NCBI GenBank assembly: GCA_903837285.1
Contig: CAILUD010000190.1
Coordinates: forward strand, 1-53,959
Source of the DNA: an uncultured Bacteroidota bacterium
GTDB lineage: Bacteria; Bacteroidota; Bacteroidia; Bacteroidales; GWA2-32-17
Direction of reading: 5' to 3'
Length of the DNA stretch: 53,959 nucleotides
Within the stretch, counting starts at the first letter, position 1. Each line of letters begins with the position of its first letter. A program made the translations under genes and the position numbers. The notes under the pieces are model-generated. The model searched no databases. It had not been told where the DNA came from and saw only the letters and a program-made list of their open reading frames with translations. Shown piece after piece: positions 45,667 to 53,938 of this stretch.

Positions 45667-46564
45667 TTTTAATAGCAATTCTAAGCTTTGCGCTTCTGGC
45701 TCTTGAATTAAGATTTATTTCTGTTTCACTTGGTATTATTACTTTATTATTAAATGTTTTAAATGGCAATCCATTAACATTTCCAAACACATCACTTTCT
45801 GTTTTACCTTCAAAATTTCCAGATCTCATAAAGTTTTTTACTAATCTGTCTTCTAATGAGTGATATGTTAAGATTACTAACCGCCCACCCGATATTATCA
45901 TTTCTGGAGTTTGTTCTAACATTTCACGCAGTGCTTCCATTTCGGCATTTACTTCTATTCTTAATGCCTGAAAAACTTTTGCCAAAAACTTGTGTTCTAT
46001 TCCTTTTGGAGTTAATGGAGCAAGAGCTTTACATAAATCAAAAGTAGTTTCGATGGACTTTGTATTTCGTGCTTTTGCAATTAATCCTGCAACCTGATGA
46101 GCATTCCTAATTTCGCCATATTCATAAAAAATATTTGACAATTTATCGGCTGCCAAATTATTTACAAGATGAGCTGCAGTTAATTTTGCAGATTTATTCA
46201 TTCTCATGTCTAACAAACCTTCGCTTCTGAAAGAAAAACCTCTTTCGGTTTTGTCAAAATGATGAGAAGAAACACCTAAATCAGCAAAAACTCCATTTAC
46301 TTTTTCAAATCCCAGATACAACAAAAAATTTTTAAAGAACCTAAAATTTCCCTGCACAAAAACAAAGCGTTTATCGTCAATTGCATTTTGCTTTGCTTCC
46401 TCGTCCTGATCGAATGAGATTAACTTTCCTCCCTTTAACTTTTTTAAAATCTCGCCAGAATGTCCTCCACTGCCAAATGTTAAATCGACATAAATTCCTT
46501 CAGGATCGATATTTAAACCTTCAATACTTTCATTTAAAAGAACGGGAGTATGGTATTCTGTCAT
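45659..46564 (-). CDS. rsmH: 16S rRNA (cytosine(1402)-N(4))-methyltransferase RsmH
   Basis: The 301-residue cytoplasmic methyltransferase modifies N4 of C1402 in the ribosomal P site. The N-terminal signature YHTPVLLNESIEGLN, the SAM motif DLTFGSGGHSGEIL, DLGVSSHHFD, and the tail NSRARSAKLRIA are all family hallmarks. Length is typical. It overlaps mraZ by four bases (ATGA), consistent with coupled translation at the head of the dcw operon. Confidence 0.97.
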   Translation of the reverse strand: MTEYHTPVLLNESIEGLNIDPEGIYVDLTFGSGGHSGEILKKLKGGKLISFDQDEEAKQNAIDDKRFVFVQGNFRFFKNFLLYLGFEKVNGVFADLGVSSHHFDKTERGFSFRSEGLLDMRMNKSAKLTAAHLVNNLAADKLSNIFYEYGEIRNAHQVAGLIAKARNTKSIETTFDLCKALAPLTPKGIEHKFLAKVFQALRIEVNAEMEALREMLEQTPEMIISGGRLVILTYHSLEDRLVKNFMRSGNFEGKTESDVFGNVNGLPFKTFNNKVIIPSETEINLNSRARSAKLRIAIKND

Positions 46565-47031
46565 TCTTCATTATTGTTCAAGGGTCCACCAAGAATTTTT
46601 TCAGCTAATGATGCAAAATCATCCTCGTTCATACTTCCACTTTCGTAAATTGCTTTATCTAAAACTAAAATTCTTCCATCCTGCCCGGCAAGTACAACAT
46701 CACCGGTTAAAATTCCAGCCCATTCTAATAATCTTCTTGGAACAAGCATTCTATTGTTTGCATCTAAAGTAATTTCGGCAGTGCCTTTATAAAATTCACG
46801 TAAAAATTTATTGTGATCGCGATTGTATTGGTTAATACGGCTTCTCAACATTTTTACCTGACGTTCCCATTCATCCATTGGGTATAGAACCAGACACTTT
46901 TCGAAAATATCTTTTTTTACCACAAACCTATCCTGAACAGTACCGCCCATCTGTTTTTTAAAGGCAGAAGGAAGCATGATTCGCCCTTTGGAATCTGCTT
47001 TACAAGGATAATCGCCTATAAACGTGGTCAT
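46561..47031 (-). CDS. mraZ: Transcriptional regulator MraZ
   Basis: The 156-residue protein has two AbrB-like half domains, each carrying the DxxxR signature: KADSKGRIMLPSAFK near the N-terminus and LDANNRMLVPRRLLEW in the middle. MraZ forms ring-shaped oligomers and, in E. coli and mollicutes, binds tandem short repeats in front of its own operon; in E. coli it represses it. Four such repeats lie just upstream (47072-47106). It is the first gene of the 14-gene operon ending with yqeY. Confidence 0.97.
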   Translation of the reverse strand: MTTFIGDYPCKADSKGRIMLPSAFKKQMGGTVQDRFVVKKDIFEKCLVLYPMDEWERQVKMLRSRINQYNRDHNKFLREFYKGTAEITLDANNRMLVPRRLLEWAGILTGDVVLAGQDGRILVLDKAIYESGSMNEDDFASLAEKILGGPLNNNEE

Positions 47032-47053
47032 AGCATTGTGTGATTTGAATTCT

Positions 47054-47088
47054 CAAAAATAAAAAATCTTTTCCCACTTTCTACCAAA
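47054..47088 (-). promoter_or_regulatory. Promoter of the dcw operon
   Basis: On the minus strand TTTG (47088-47085) and TATTTTTG (47061-47054) form -33/-7 elements with a 23-base spacer, on the long side. The -7 box ends 22 bases before the mraZ ATG. The -33 element overlaps one MraZ repeat, so a bound MraZ ring would block RNA polymerase. Confidence 0.5.
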
Positions 47089-47106
47089 ATTTCCCACTAT
47101 TTCCCA
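47072..47106 (-). promoter_or_regulatory. MraZ operator: four TGGGA-like repeats at 10-bp spacing
   Basis: On the minus strand TGGGA (47106-47102), TGGGA (47096-47092), TGGTA (47086-47082) and TGGGA (47076-47072) occur in direct orientation with exactly 5 bases between them. E. coli MraZ is known to bind TGGGN repeats separated by 5 nt upstream of its operon. The same layout here supports autorepression of the dcw operon. Confidence 0.8.
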
Positions 47107-47197
47107 CAATGTTGATAACTTTTTTGTTTTCAAAAATTAATAATTGAATTTCAATTAGTTGCAAATCTTCATTTTTTATTGAAAAACTAAGACTGAT

Positions 47198-47230
47198 TTT
47201 GCATACTAAATTTTTGTTTGATTACCTTTG
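47198..47230 (+). promoter_or_regulatory. Promoter of the acyltransferase/GNAT operon
   Basis: TTTG (47198-47201), 21 bases, then TACCTTTG (47223-47230) fits the Bacteroidota consensus with good spacing. The box overlaps the alternative TTG start at 47228, so the first usable start is the ATG at 47264, 33 bases downstream. Confidence 0.6.
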
Positions 47231-47263
47231 AAATTGCCAACATGTAATAAGCAAAGAAAATTA

Positions 47264-48106
47264 ATGCAAGAAAAAGCAAAAGAAAACGAAGCGATAAAAA
47301 TTGATATTGAGGCAATTATAAAAAGCAAAAATCCTCGCATGGCCAAGGCTTTGCCTCGGTTTTTAATACATTATATAAAAAGAATTTTGCATCAGGAAGA
47401 AATTAATCGTTTTCTTGAGGAGAATAAGAATTTATACGGAATTGACTTTGTTAGAGCAGTAATTAAATTTTTTAGAATTTCACAAGAAGTAATAGGAATT
47501 GAGAACATACCAAAGGATAAACAATTTCTTTTTGTATCAAATCACCCACAAGGCGGAATTGATAGTATGTGCTTAATTGACAATGTTTACGAAAATTTTG
47601 GTGAATCGCGTTTTATGGTTAATGATGTTTTGTTAAACCTTAAAAATTACGAGCCAATATTTGTTCCCATAAATTTATTTGGAGCACAAAGTAAAGATGC
47701 TGTAAGGAAGTTTGACGAAGTTTTTCAAAGTACATTTCAGGTGCTTTTTTATCCTGCTGGTTTAGTTTCAAGAAAAATTAAAGGAAAAATAATGGATCCT
47801 GAATGGAAAAAAAGCTTTATTAACTTAGCAATAAAACACAAAAGAGATATTGTTCCTGTATATATTCACGCACAAAATTCAAATTTCTTTTATCGTTTAT
47901 CAACTTTTAGGAAATTTATTGGAATAAAATCAAATATTGAAATGTTTTACTTGCCAAACGAACTTTTTAAACAAAAAGGAAAGAAAATAACTCTTGTATT
48001 TGGAGAACCTATTTCATATCTTTCATTCGACAAAACATATAGTTCTTCGTATTGGGCTACAAAAACACAGAAATTGGTTTATGAACTTAAACATAAGATA
48101 GTATGA
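47264..48106 (+). CDS. PlsC-like lysophospholipid/lyso-lipid acyltransferase
   Basis: A 280-residue acyltransferase of the PlsC superfamily. The catalytic HxxxxxD-type motif is in SNHPQGGIDSMCLID, and the later VFYPAGLVSRK segment matches the substrate-binding motif (normally FPEG). The enzymes move an acyl chain from acyl-ACP or acyl-CoA to a hydroxyl on a lyso-lipid. The next gene overlaps by four bases (ATGA) and is a GNAT-fold acyltransferase. In Bacteroides such a neighbouring pair (GlsA/GlsB) makes acylated glycine lipids, so this may be the O-acyltransferase step; a plain lysophosphatidate acyltransferase remains possible. The start is the ATG at 47264. Confidence 0.78.
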   Translation: MQEKAKENEAIKIDIEAIIKSKNPRMAKALPRFLIHYIKRILHQEEINRFLEENKNLYGIDFVRAVIKFFRISQEVIGIENIPKDKQFLFVSNHPQGGIDSMCLIDNVYENFGESRFMVNDVLLNLKNYEPIFVPINLFGAQSKDAVRKFDEVFQSTFQVLFYPAGLVSRKIKGKIMDPEWKKSFINLAIKHKRDIVPVYIHAQNSNFFYRLSTFRKFIGIKSNIEMFYLPNELFKQKGKKITLVFGEPISYLSFDKTYSSSYWATKTQKLVYELKHKIV

Positions 48107-49092
48107 CTCAAAACCTTATGAAACGAATAATTCCTCCGGTTTCTGTAAAGATTATCAGAAAGGAATTAACTCAGGATAAGTTTATTCGTCATACAAATTA
48201 CAGCAACAATCAGATATTTTCGATTAATGCCCAGAATTCTCCAAATATTATGCTTGAAATAGGCAGACTAAGAGAATTAACTTTCAGAAACGCAGGCGGA
48301 GGAACGGGTGAAGAGATAGACACTGACGAATGCGATTATGGCAACAAATCATATCAACAACTTATTGTTTGGGATCCAAAGAGAAAAGAAATTTTAGGCG
48401 GATACCGATATATTCTTGGAAAAGAAGCACCAATTGACGCAGACGGTAAAATAGTTTTATCAACTTCATCTCTTTTTCATTTTTCAGATAAATTTCTTAC
48501 CGAATACATGCCATATACCATTGAGCTTGGAAGATCTTTTGTGCAGCCAAATTATCAATCGACAAGTGCTGGACGTAAAGGCTTATTTGCACTCGATAAC
48601 TTATGGGATGGCCTAGGAGCGCTTACAATAATACATCCCGAAATAAAGTTCTTCTTTGGAAAAGTAACAATGTATCCCGATTTTAACCGAAAAGCCAGAG
48701 ATATGATACTCTACTTTTTGAAAAAATATTTTATGGATGCGGAAGATCTTGTGACTCCAATTAAGCCTATTCAAGCAGAAACTGAAGATATAGAGATGGA
48801 ACAGATTTTCTCGGGAAATGATTATCAGGAGAACTTTAAAATATTATCTCAGAATGTTAGACTATTAGGCGAAAACATTCCTCCAATGATAAATTCCTAT
48901 ATGGGGTTATCGCCTACAATGAAAATTTTTGGAACAGCAATAAACACTCATTTTGGGGAGGTTGAAGAAACTGGTTTAATTGTAACAATTAAAGATATTT
49001 ATAATGCAAAAAAAGATAGGCATATTTTAACTTTTAAATTAGCAAACAGAGTTTTTAGAATTAAAAAAATGCCACGAAAGCCCAAAATTTAA
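48103..49092 (+). CDS. GNAT-fold N-acyltransferase (hemolysin/OlsB-like, Acetyltransf_5)
   Basis: The 329-residue product shows the features of the GNAT-like family of OlsB and GlsB, which acylate the amino group of ornithine or glycine to make lyso-aminolipids. These are LRELTFRNAGGGTGEEIDTDECD near the start (seen in parts), GGYRYILGKEA, YTIELGRSFVQPNYQ and GLFALDNLWDGLGAL. It is longer than OlsB (about 250-300 residues), with a C-terminal extension rich in basic residues (KKMPRKPKI). It is translationally coupled to the PlsC-like gene. By analogy with GlsB/GlsA the pair would make glycine or similar amino-acid lipids of the membrane; this is inference from family and neighbourhood. Confidence 0.75.
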   Translation: MTQNLMKRIIPPVSVKIIRKELTQDKFIRHTNYSNNQIFSINAQNSPNIMLEIGRLRELTFRNAGGGTGEEIDTDECDYGNKSYQQLIVWDPKRKEILGGYRYILGKEAPIDADGKIVLSTSSLFHFSDKFLTEYMPYTIELGRSFVQPNYQSTSAGRKGLFALDNLWDGLGALTIIHPEIKFFFGKVTMYPDFNRKARDMILYFLKKYFMDAEDLVTPIKPIQAETEDIEMEQIFSGNDYQENFKILSQNVRLLGENIPPMINSYMGLSPTMKIFGTAINTHFGEVEETGLIVTIKDIYNAKKDRHILTFKLANRVFRIKKMPRKPKI

Positions 49093-49130
49093 CATTATAA
49101 AAAATCTTTTATAAATATTTATAGAAATTT

Positions 49131-49138
49131 TAACTTTG
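49131..49138 (+). promoter_or_regulatory. Putative -7 box of the phosphofructokinase gene
   Basis: TAACTTTG fits TAnnTTTG and lies 38 bases before the ATG at 49177. No clear TTTG at -33. Confidence 0.45.
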
Positions 49139-49176
49139 AACAACAAATTAAAGCAATAACTAAATAAAATAATTTC

Positions 49177-50409
49177 ATGGCATTAACAAAAAGAATTTTC
49201 GAAGGTAAAACTTTAGGCATTTTAACCGGAGGTGGCGATACACCTGCATTAAATGCAAGTATCGAAGCAATTAAAAGCAGAGCTTCAGTTCTTGGATATA
49301 AAGTTTATGGTATAAGAAAAGGATGGAAAGGATTACTTGGAGATGGCGATATAGTTGATTTAAGTCTTCAACCTTATGATGGTTCATATGGCGGAACTGC
49401 ACTTAGAAGCAGCAGAACAAATCCATTTGGTGTTTCTGATAATAGCAGAGTTGCAGAAATCATGAGAAATTTAAAACGTTACAAAATTGATGTTCTTGTA
49501 ACAATAGGTGGAGATGACACAAATGGAGCTGCGAAAAAATTATATGAACAAGAAGGAATTCCAGTGATTGGTTTCCCAAAAACAATTGACAACGATTTAA
49601 AAACAAAAACAATACATAACTATAATGGTCAGCTAATTGAAGGCGTTGTTTGTCCTGGATTTCCATCTGCAGCCAAAGGTGTTGCAGAATTTACAAACAG
49701 GTTAGCAACTACTGCCGAATCTCATTCAAGAATTATTGTTTTAGAAGTAATGGGAAGAGATGCTGGCTGGCTAACAGGTGCTGCGATGATGGGTGGAGCG
49801 GAGGTTTCACTTATTCCCGAAATTCCAATTACAAAAGAAAAAAAGGAAGAATTTTTTGATAAAGTTTCTGAAGCTTACCAACGTTCAAAAAAACATTATT
49901 TAATAGTTGCAGTATCCGAAGGTACACGTTGGTATCAAGAAAAATTAGACAAAGTAGATGTTGTTTATGCTTCCAGTGAAGTTGACGAATATGGACATCC
50001 ACGGTTTGGAGGTATAAGTGGCGTAATTGCTAGCGAAATTGAAAAGAAAGTTGGTATTCAGGCACGTGCGCAAAATGTTGGTTATTATGCCCGTTCTGGA
50101 GAATGCAGAAATTATGATAAAAAATTTGTTGGTGTACTTGCAGATAAAGTCGTTGATTTATTGCTTCGCGAAGATTATGGAAGAATGCCTGTAATGTCAA
50201 AATTATCTACTTTTCAGGAAATAGAAGAATATCACATGGATACTATTGATATGGGCAAAATTGGTAATCAGCCATTACCATTCGAATATTTTGATAAAAA
50301 GGAATTCCATTTTAACGAAAGCTATATCGACTTTTTATCTTATTTTATTGAAAAACCAAAATCAATAAGGTTTGATTACAATTTTCCTCAAGTAAAACCA
50401 ATGTTTTAA
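49177..50409 (+). CDS. 6-phosphofructokinase, pyrophosphate-type signature
   Basis: The 410-residue glycolytic enzyme phosphorylates fructose 6-phosphate. N-terminal GILTGGGDTPALNA, fructose-6-P residues in PKTIDND and MGRDAGWL (192-199) are clear. At the two positions that separate donors, it has Asp114 in GGDDT (E. coli ATP enzyme: Gly104 in GGDGS) and Lys135 in PKTIDND (E. coli: Gly124 in PGTIDND). Asp plus Lys is the mark of pyrophosphate-dependent enzymes (EC 2.7.1.90), which work reversibly. Length is larger than E. coli PfkA (320) and fits this group. It is transcribed alone, probably from the box at 49131. Confidence 0.88.
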   Translation: MALTKRIFEGKTLGILTGGGDTPALNASIEAIKSRASVLGYKVYGIRKGWKGLLGDGDIVDLSLQPYDGSYGGTALRSSRTNPFGVSDNSRVAEIMRNLKRYKIDVLVTIGGDDTNGAAKKLYEQEGIPVIGFPKTIDNDLKTKTIHNYNGQLIEGVVCPGFPSAAKGVAEFTNRLATTAESHSRIIVLEVMGRDAGWLTGAAMMGGAEVSLIPEIPITKEKKEEFFDKVSEAYQRSKKHYLIVAVSEGTRWYQEKLDKVDVVYASSEVDEYGHPRFGGISGVIASEIEKKVGIQARAQNVGYYARSGECRNYDKKFVGVLADKVVDLLLREDYGRMPVMSKLSTFQEIEEYHMDTIDMGKIGNQPLPFEYFDKKEFHFNESYIDFLSYFIEKPKSIRFDYNFPQVKPMF

Positions 50410-50422
50410 ATTTAAACAGAGT

Positions 50423-50481
50423 GTCACTCTGAAGTTCTCGAAGAGTGAGGAATAAACATCCTTCGAGAGCCTCAGGATGAC
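50423..50481. repeat. Imperfect inverted repeat between pfk and kbl
   Basis: Left arm GTCACTCTGAAGTTCTCGAA (50423-50442) and right arm beginning CTTCGAGAGCCTCAGGATGA (50461-50480) are related in inverted orientation around an A/T-rich centre. The arms (CTCGAAG, TCTGA/CTCAGGATGAC) look like a dispersed REP-type element. It has no T-run and is a weak terminator candidate. Confidence 0.6.
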
Positions 50482-50566
50482 TTCTGAATTAACATGAGTT
50501 TCGCTTTGTTTTATTATTTAAAAAATATTTTTCTTTGTTAATAAGATTACCTTAAAATACAACAAT

Positions 50567-51757
50567 ATGTACAATAATTATCAAGCATTTTTACAAAAAG
50601 AATTAGATCAGATTAAAGAAGCTGGTTTGTATAAAAACGAACGAATTCTTGTTGGGCCACAAGGTGCAGAAATCAAAATCAGTACCGGACAAACAGTGTT
50701 AAATTTTTGCGCAAACAACTATTTAGGTTTGTCAAATAACAAAGTGCTTATAGATGCAGCAAAAAAAGCATTGGATAGTCATGGCTACGGAATGTCATCT
50801 GTTAGATTTATATGCGGAACATCTGATATTCATAAAACTTTAGAGAAAAAAATAGCTGAATTCTTTGGTACAGATGATACCATCTTATATGCAGCTTGTT
50901 TTGATGCAAACGGAGGAGTTTTTGAACCGCTTTTTGGAGAAGAAGATGCTATTATTTCTGACTCGCTAAATCATGCTTCAATTATTGATGGAGTTCGTCT
51001 TTGTAAAGCTGTTCGTTATAGATATGAGAATGCTGATATGGCCGATTTGGAAAAACAACTTCAGCTTGCACAAGCTCAACGTTTCAGAGTAATTGTTACA
51101 GATGGTGTTTTTTCAATGGATGGAAATGTAGCTCCACTTGATAAAATTGTAGTGCTTGCCGAAAAATACAACGCACTTATTATGGTTGATGAATCACATT
51201 CTGCTGGTGTTGTTGGAAAAACAGGACGTGGTGTTACTGAAGAATTTAATTGTCGTGGAAAAGTTGATATTTTTACCGGAACATTAGGCAAAGCATTTGG
51301 TGGAGCAATTGGTGGTTTTACTACAGGCCGTCAGGAAATTATTGATATGCTAAGACAGCGTTCACGTCCATATTTATTCTCAAACTCTATTCCTCCTGCT
51401 GTTGCTGCTGCTGGTATTGCAATGGTTGATATGATGAATACAACTTCTGAGCTTCAGGATAAACTTCATTCTAATGTAAAATACTTTGGCGAAAAAATGC
51501 AGAAAGCTGGTTTCGATTGTAAACCTACACAATCTGCAATTATTGCTGTAATGTTATATGATGCAAAACTTTCTCAGGAATTTGCTTCAAAACTTTTAGA
51601 AGAAGGCATTTATGTAATTGGCTTTTATTTCCCAGTAGTAGCAAAAGGAAAAGCAAGAATTCGCGTTCAGCTTTCTGCAGCTCATGAAGTAGAACATTTG
51701 GATAAATGTTTAGCTGCTTTTACAAAAGTTGGAAAAGAATTAGGGGTTATAAAATAA
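50567..51757 (+). CDS. kbl: Glycine C-acetyltransferase (2-amino-3-ketobutyrate CoA ligase)
   Basis: The 396-residue PLP enzyme of the alpha-oxoamine synthase family cleaves 2-amino-3-ketobutyrate with CoA to glycine and acetyl-CoA, the second step of threonine degradation. Residues line up very closely with E. coli Kbl: NFCANNYLGL, SVRFICGTSDIHK, SLNHASIIDGVRLCKA (His136 over the cofactor), VDESHSAG (Asp208, His211), and GTLGKAFGGA with Lys242 bound to PLP. AONS, SPT and ALAS are relatives but fit less well. No threonine dehydrogenase gene is adjacent in the window. Confidence 0.95.
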   Translation: MYNNYQAFLQKELDQIKEAGLYKNERILVGPQGAEIKISTGQTVLNFCANNYLGLSNNKVLIDAAKKALDSHGYGMSSVRFICGTSDIHKTLEKKIAEFFGTDDTILYAACFDANGGVFEPLFGEEDAIISDSLNHASIIDGVRLCKAVRYRYENADMADLEKQLQLAQAQRFRVIVTDGVFSMDGNVAPLDKIVVLAEKYNALIMVDESHSAGVVGKTGRGVTEEFNCRGKVDIFTGTLGKAFGGAIGGFTTGRQEIIDMLRQRSRPYLFSNSIPPAVAAAGIAMVDMMNTTSELQDKLHSNVKYFGEKMQKAGFDCKPTQSAIIAVMLYDAKLSQEFASKLLEEGIYVIGFYFPVVAKGKARIRVQLSAAHEVEHLDKCLAAFTKVGKELGVIK

Positions 51758-51779
51758 TTCTTATAACAACAAATAAAAA

Positions 51780-51802
51780 CAGCGGAGTTATAAACTCCGC
51801 TG
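51780..51802 (+). terminator. Hairpin after kbl
   Basis: CAGCGGAGTT and AACTCCGCTG pair perfectly (10 bp) with a 3-base ATA loop, 23 bases after the stop. It is followed by AGATTAAAAAA rather than T's, so it probably acts together with the next hairpin. Confidence 0.6.
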
Positions 51803-51807
51803 AGATT

Positions 51808-51837
51808 AAAAAAGCGTAGAATTTACTACGCTTTTTT
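51808..51837. terminator. Bidirectional terminator between kbl and the convergent DUF3857 gene
   Basis: AAAAAAGCGTAG and CTACGCTTTTTT form a 12-bp stem with an AATTTA loop and give a T-run on either strand. The last codon of the minus-strand gene overlaps its right end. Confidence 0.85.
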
Positions 51838-53938
51838 ATTTTAATTTAAAATTTAAAAACTTATCGTTCACAATAGTTTGGTAAATCTCATTAACCTGAC
51901 CTATGCTATTTGCATTAATTTTTCGAGATTTTACAGCAAAAAAACTTGTAACCTTAATTTGGAATTCATCAATTTGTTCGGTCTTGAAAGAGTAATCACC
52001 AAATTCGTTATGTATTTCAGTTCCCAATTCTGGTAGAATAAGTTCAACAGGTTTATCAAATTTAATAATATACACATACGCATCAGTTCCTATAAAATCG
52101 GAATAATAATTTAAAAAACGATAACTGGATTTATAAGTAGGATATGTAATATGTTTAAACCATGAATTTAAATCAATTTTTAATATGCTATCTTTTTTTG
52201 AGATGCAGTTAGTTGTATTATATTCAAGATTAACAACAGAACTAAACGGAAACACGAAAGAAACCTGATTTAAAATTTCTTTATTAACCTTTACATTCTT
52301 ATTAATATTATATGCTTTTTCGTGATATAAATAATTTACAGAGGAATCAGAAGGTAAATTTTTATATATGCCTCTGCATAATGTTGAGTATTGACCAGCT
52401 AAATCAACTTTAGTATTAAATTCAAAAAGGTTTTCGTCAATTTTCACATTTACCATACTACTGGTCCTTCTTTTATTGTCGGTAAGATTACTTGAAGGAG
52501 TATTAATAGTCATATACTGCTTTTTTAAGTCCTCTTTATACCCTCCATAATAACTTGCAGGGATAACCTGAGTTTTAATATTTTCGAAGTAAAAAGGAAG
52601 TTCCTCAAAATAATAATGAGAGTTATCAGCTAAGGGATATAAAAACGTAAAAGTATTATTCTTTAATAGCGAAACAACTAACATATCGCAATCATAAATT
52701 GTAGTAAAATAATTTAAAGAAATTTCACCATATCGTTTATCAACCGGATATGAAATATAATAATTCAATCCGAAAGTGCTCACCATTCTTGCATATGCAT
52801 CGTATCTGGTATGATCTTTTAATTCACCATTTTTTAAATCGAGCCCCGATTTATCCATCGATTCTTTCGTCAATTCTTTATAAAAGTCAATATCGTTATT
52901 GTATTTCACCTCATCTATCATCCATTTTTGAAAATTACTTAAACTTTTAAAGCCTGTTGAATCGATAACTCCTGGCTCTGAAAATTTTTCTACAAAAAAA
53001 TTAAATGCCAACTGGTTGCTCGTTTTTAATCCTTGCTCTGCATCTAATTTTGCATTTAAAAACTTAGAAACTCTTCTATAACTTAAGAAATACCACAGAG
53101 GAGCATAATCAACTTCATTTGTGTTATAATAATATGTAAGAAAAACAGTTGGCTTTGGACTAAAAATAAACCAAGGTAAATCAATATATGGATATGAGCC
53201 CGGCTCACTTAAACTACCAGTTATGTTTTTTAACTTCCAATTAAGGTTTATTACACTATTTATAGTATCAATTATCGGTTTACATTGATAAAAAGCAGTC
53301 TCTGCTTGAAGTAGTTTTGGGTATGACCAATTAAGTTCATATTTTATTTTAGGAAATTTAGAATGAAAAAAAACTCTTGTAGAAAGTATTTGTTTCCAGT
53401 TTTCATCAAACGGAAAATTTAATTTATATTTTACTTTAACTATACTGCCTACAGTTATATCTTTAATATTAATTGCGTAACCAATAACATTTCCATATTT
53501 AAAATCATCTTTTAAACATTTGTTATTAGTTTTTAATAATGTGTAGTTATTGTTTATTTCCTGTTTTGTTGGTGAAATAACAGAAGTATAAATAGAGTCT
53601 ATAATTATCTTATCATATAACCTTAAAGCACTTTGTGCTGTGGAAGAATGCTGAATAAATGTAGGGTCGAAAGTTTCTGGAATATTTAATTGCTGTATTT
53701 TTTTTATGCCTTCTTCTGAATTTATTTTATAGGTAATTTCTTTGTTTATATTCACAAACATAAAACCGGCTTTTTTACCAGAAAAATTTACAGAAATTTT
53801 TTCATCTAAAATAATTACATCATTTTCCTGACTAATTATATTGAATAAACTATCTGAAATTTCTTGCGTTTTTCCTTTTAAATAAAAAGAAAATCCTAAA
53901 ACTATTAGTAATGTTATTTTTATAGAATTGTTTTTCAT
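51836..53938 (-). CDS. Secreted DUF3857/transglutaminase-like protein with degenerate catalytic site
   Basis: The 700-residue product has a signal peptide (about residues 1-24, ending KGKTQ), an N-terminal DUF3857 beta-rich domain (residues about 40-240), a transglutaminase-like middle (about 320-430) and a C-terminal beta domain resembling DUF3858. This three-part layout is common in Bacteroidota periplasmic proteins. In active relatives the core carries a G(D/E)CKDK-type motif with the nucleophilic Cys. Here the equivalent segment reads GELKDHTRYDAYARM (370-384), with Leu in place of Cys. I also see no clear His at the usual downstream position (SLNYFTTIYDCDML). It is therefore probably a non-catalytic member. 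It ends in a bidirectional terminator and begins near the right edge of the window. Confidence 0.75.
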   Translation of the reverse strand: MKNNSIKITLLIVLGFSFYLKGKTQEISDSLFNIISQENDVIILDEKISVNFSGKKAGFMFVNINKEITYKINSEEGIKKIQQLNIPETFDPTFIQHSSTAQSALRLYDKIIIDSIYTSVISPTKQEINNNYTLLKTNNKCLKDDFKYGNVIGYAINIKDITVGSIVKVKYKLNFPFDENWKQILSTRVFFHSKFPKIKYELNWSYPKLLQAETAFYQCKPIIDTINSVINLNWKLKNITGSLSEPGSYPYIDLPWFIFSPKPTVFLTYYYNTNEVDYAPLWYFLSYRRVSKFLNAKLDAEQGLKTSNQLAFNFFVEKFSEPGVIDSTGFKSLSNFQKWMIDEVKYNNDIDFYKELTKESMDKSGLDLKNGELKDHTRYDAYARMVSTFGLNYYISYPVDKRYGEISLNYFTTIYDCDMLVVSLLKNNTFTFLYPLADNSHYYFEELPFYFENIKTQVIPASYYGGYKEDLKKQYMTINTPSSNLTDNKRRTSSMVNVKIDENLFEFNTKVDLAGQYSTLCRGIYKNLPSDSSVNYLYHEKAYNINKNVKVNKEILNQVSFVFPFSSVVNLEYNTTNCISKKDSILKIDLNSWFKHITYPTYKSSYRFLNYYSDFIGTDAYVYIIKFDKPVELILPELGTEIHNEFGDYSFKTEQIDEFQIKVTSFFAVKSRKINANSIGQVNEIYQTIVNDKFLNFKLK

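Noticed and set aside
47109-47118. DnaA box-like TTATCAACA upstream of mraZ
   Set aside because: One mismatch from TTATNCACA and a single copy; no cluster of boxes, no dnaA/dnaN nearby.
50567-51757. Serine palmitoyltransferase
   Set aside because: Same enzyme family and size, but sequence around the active site follows E. coli Kbl almost residue by residue.
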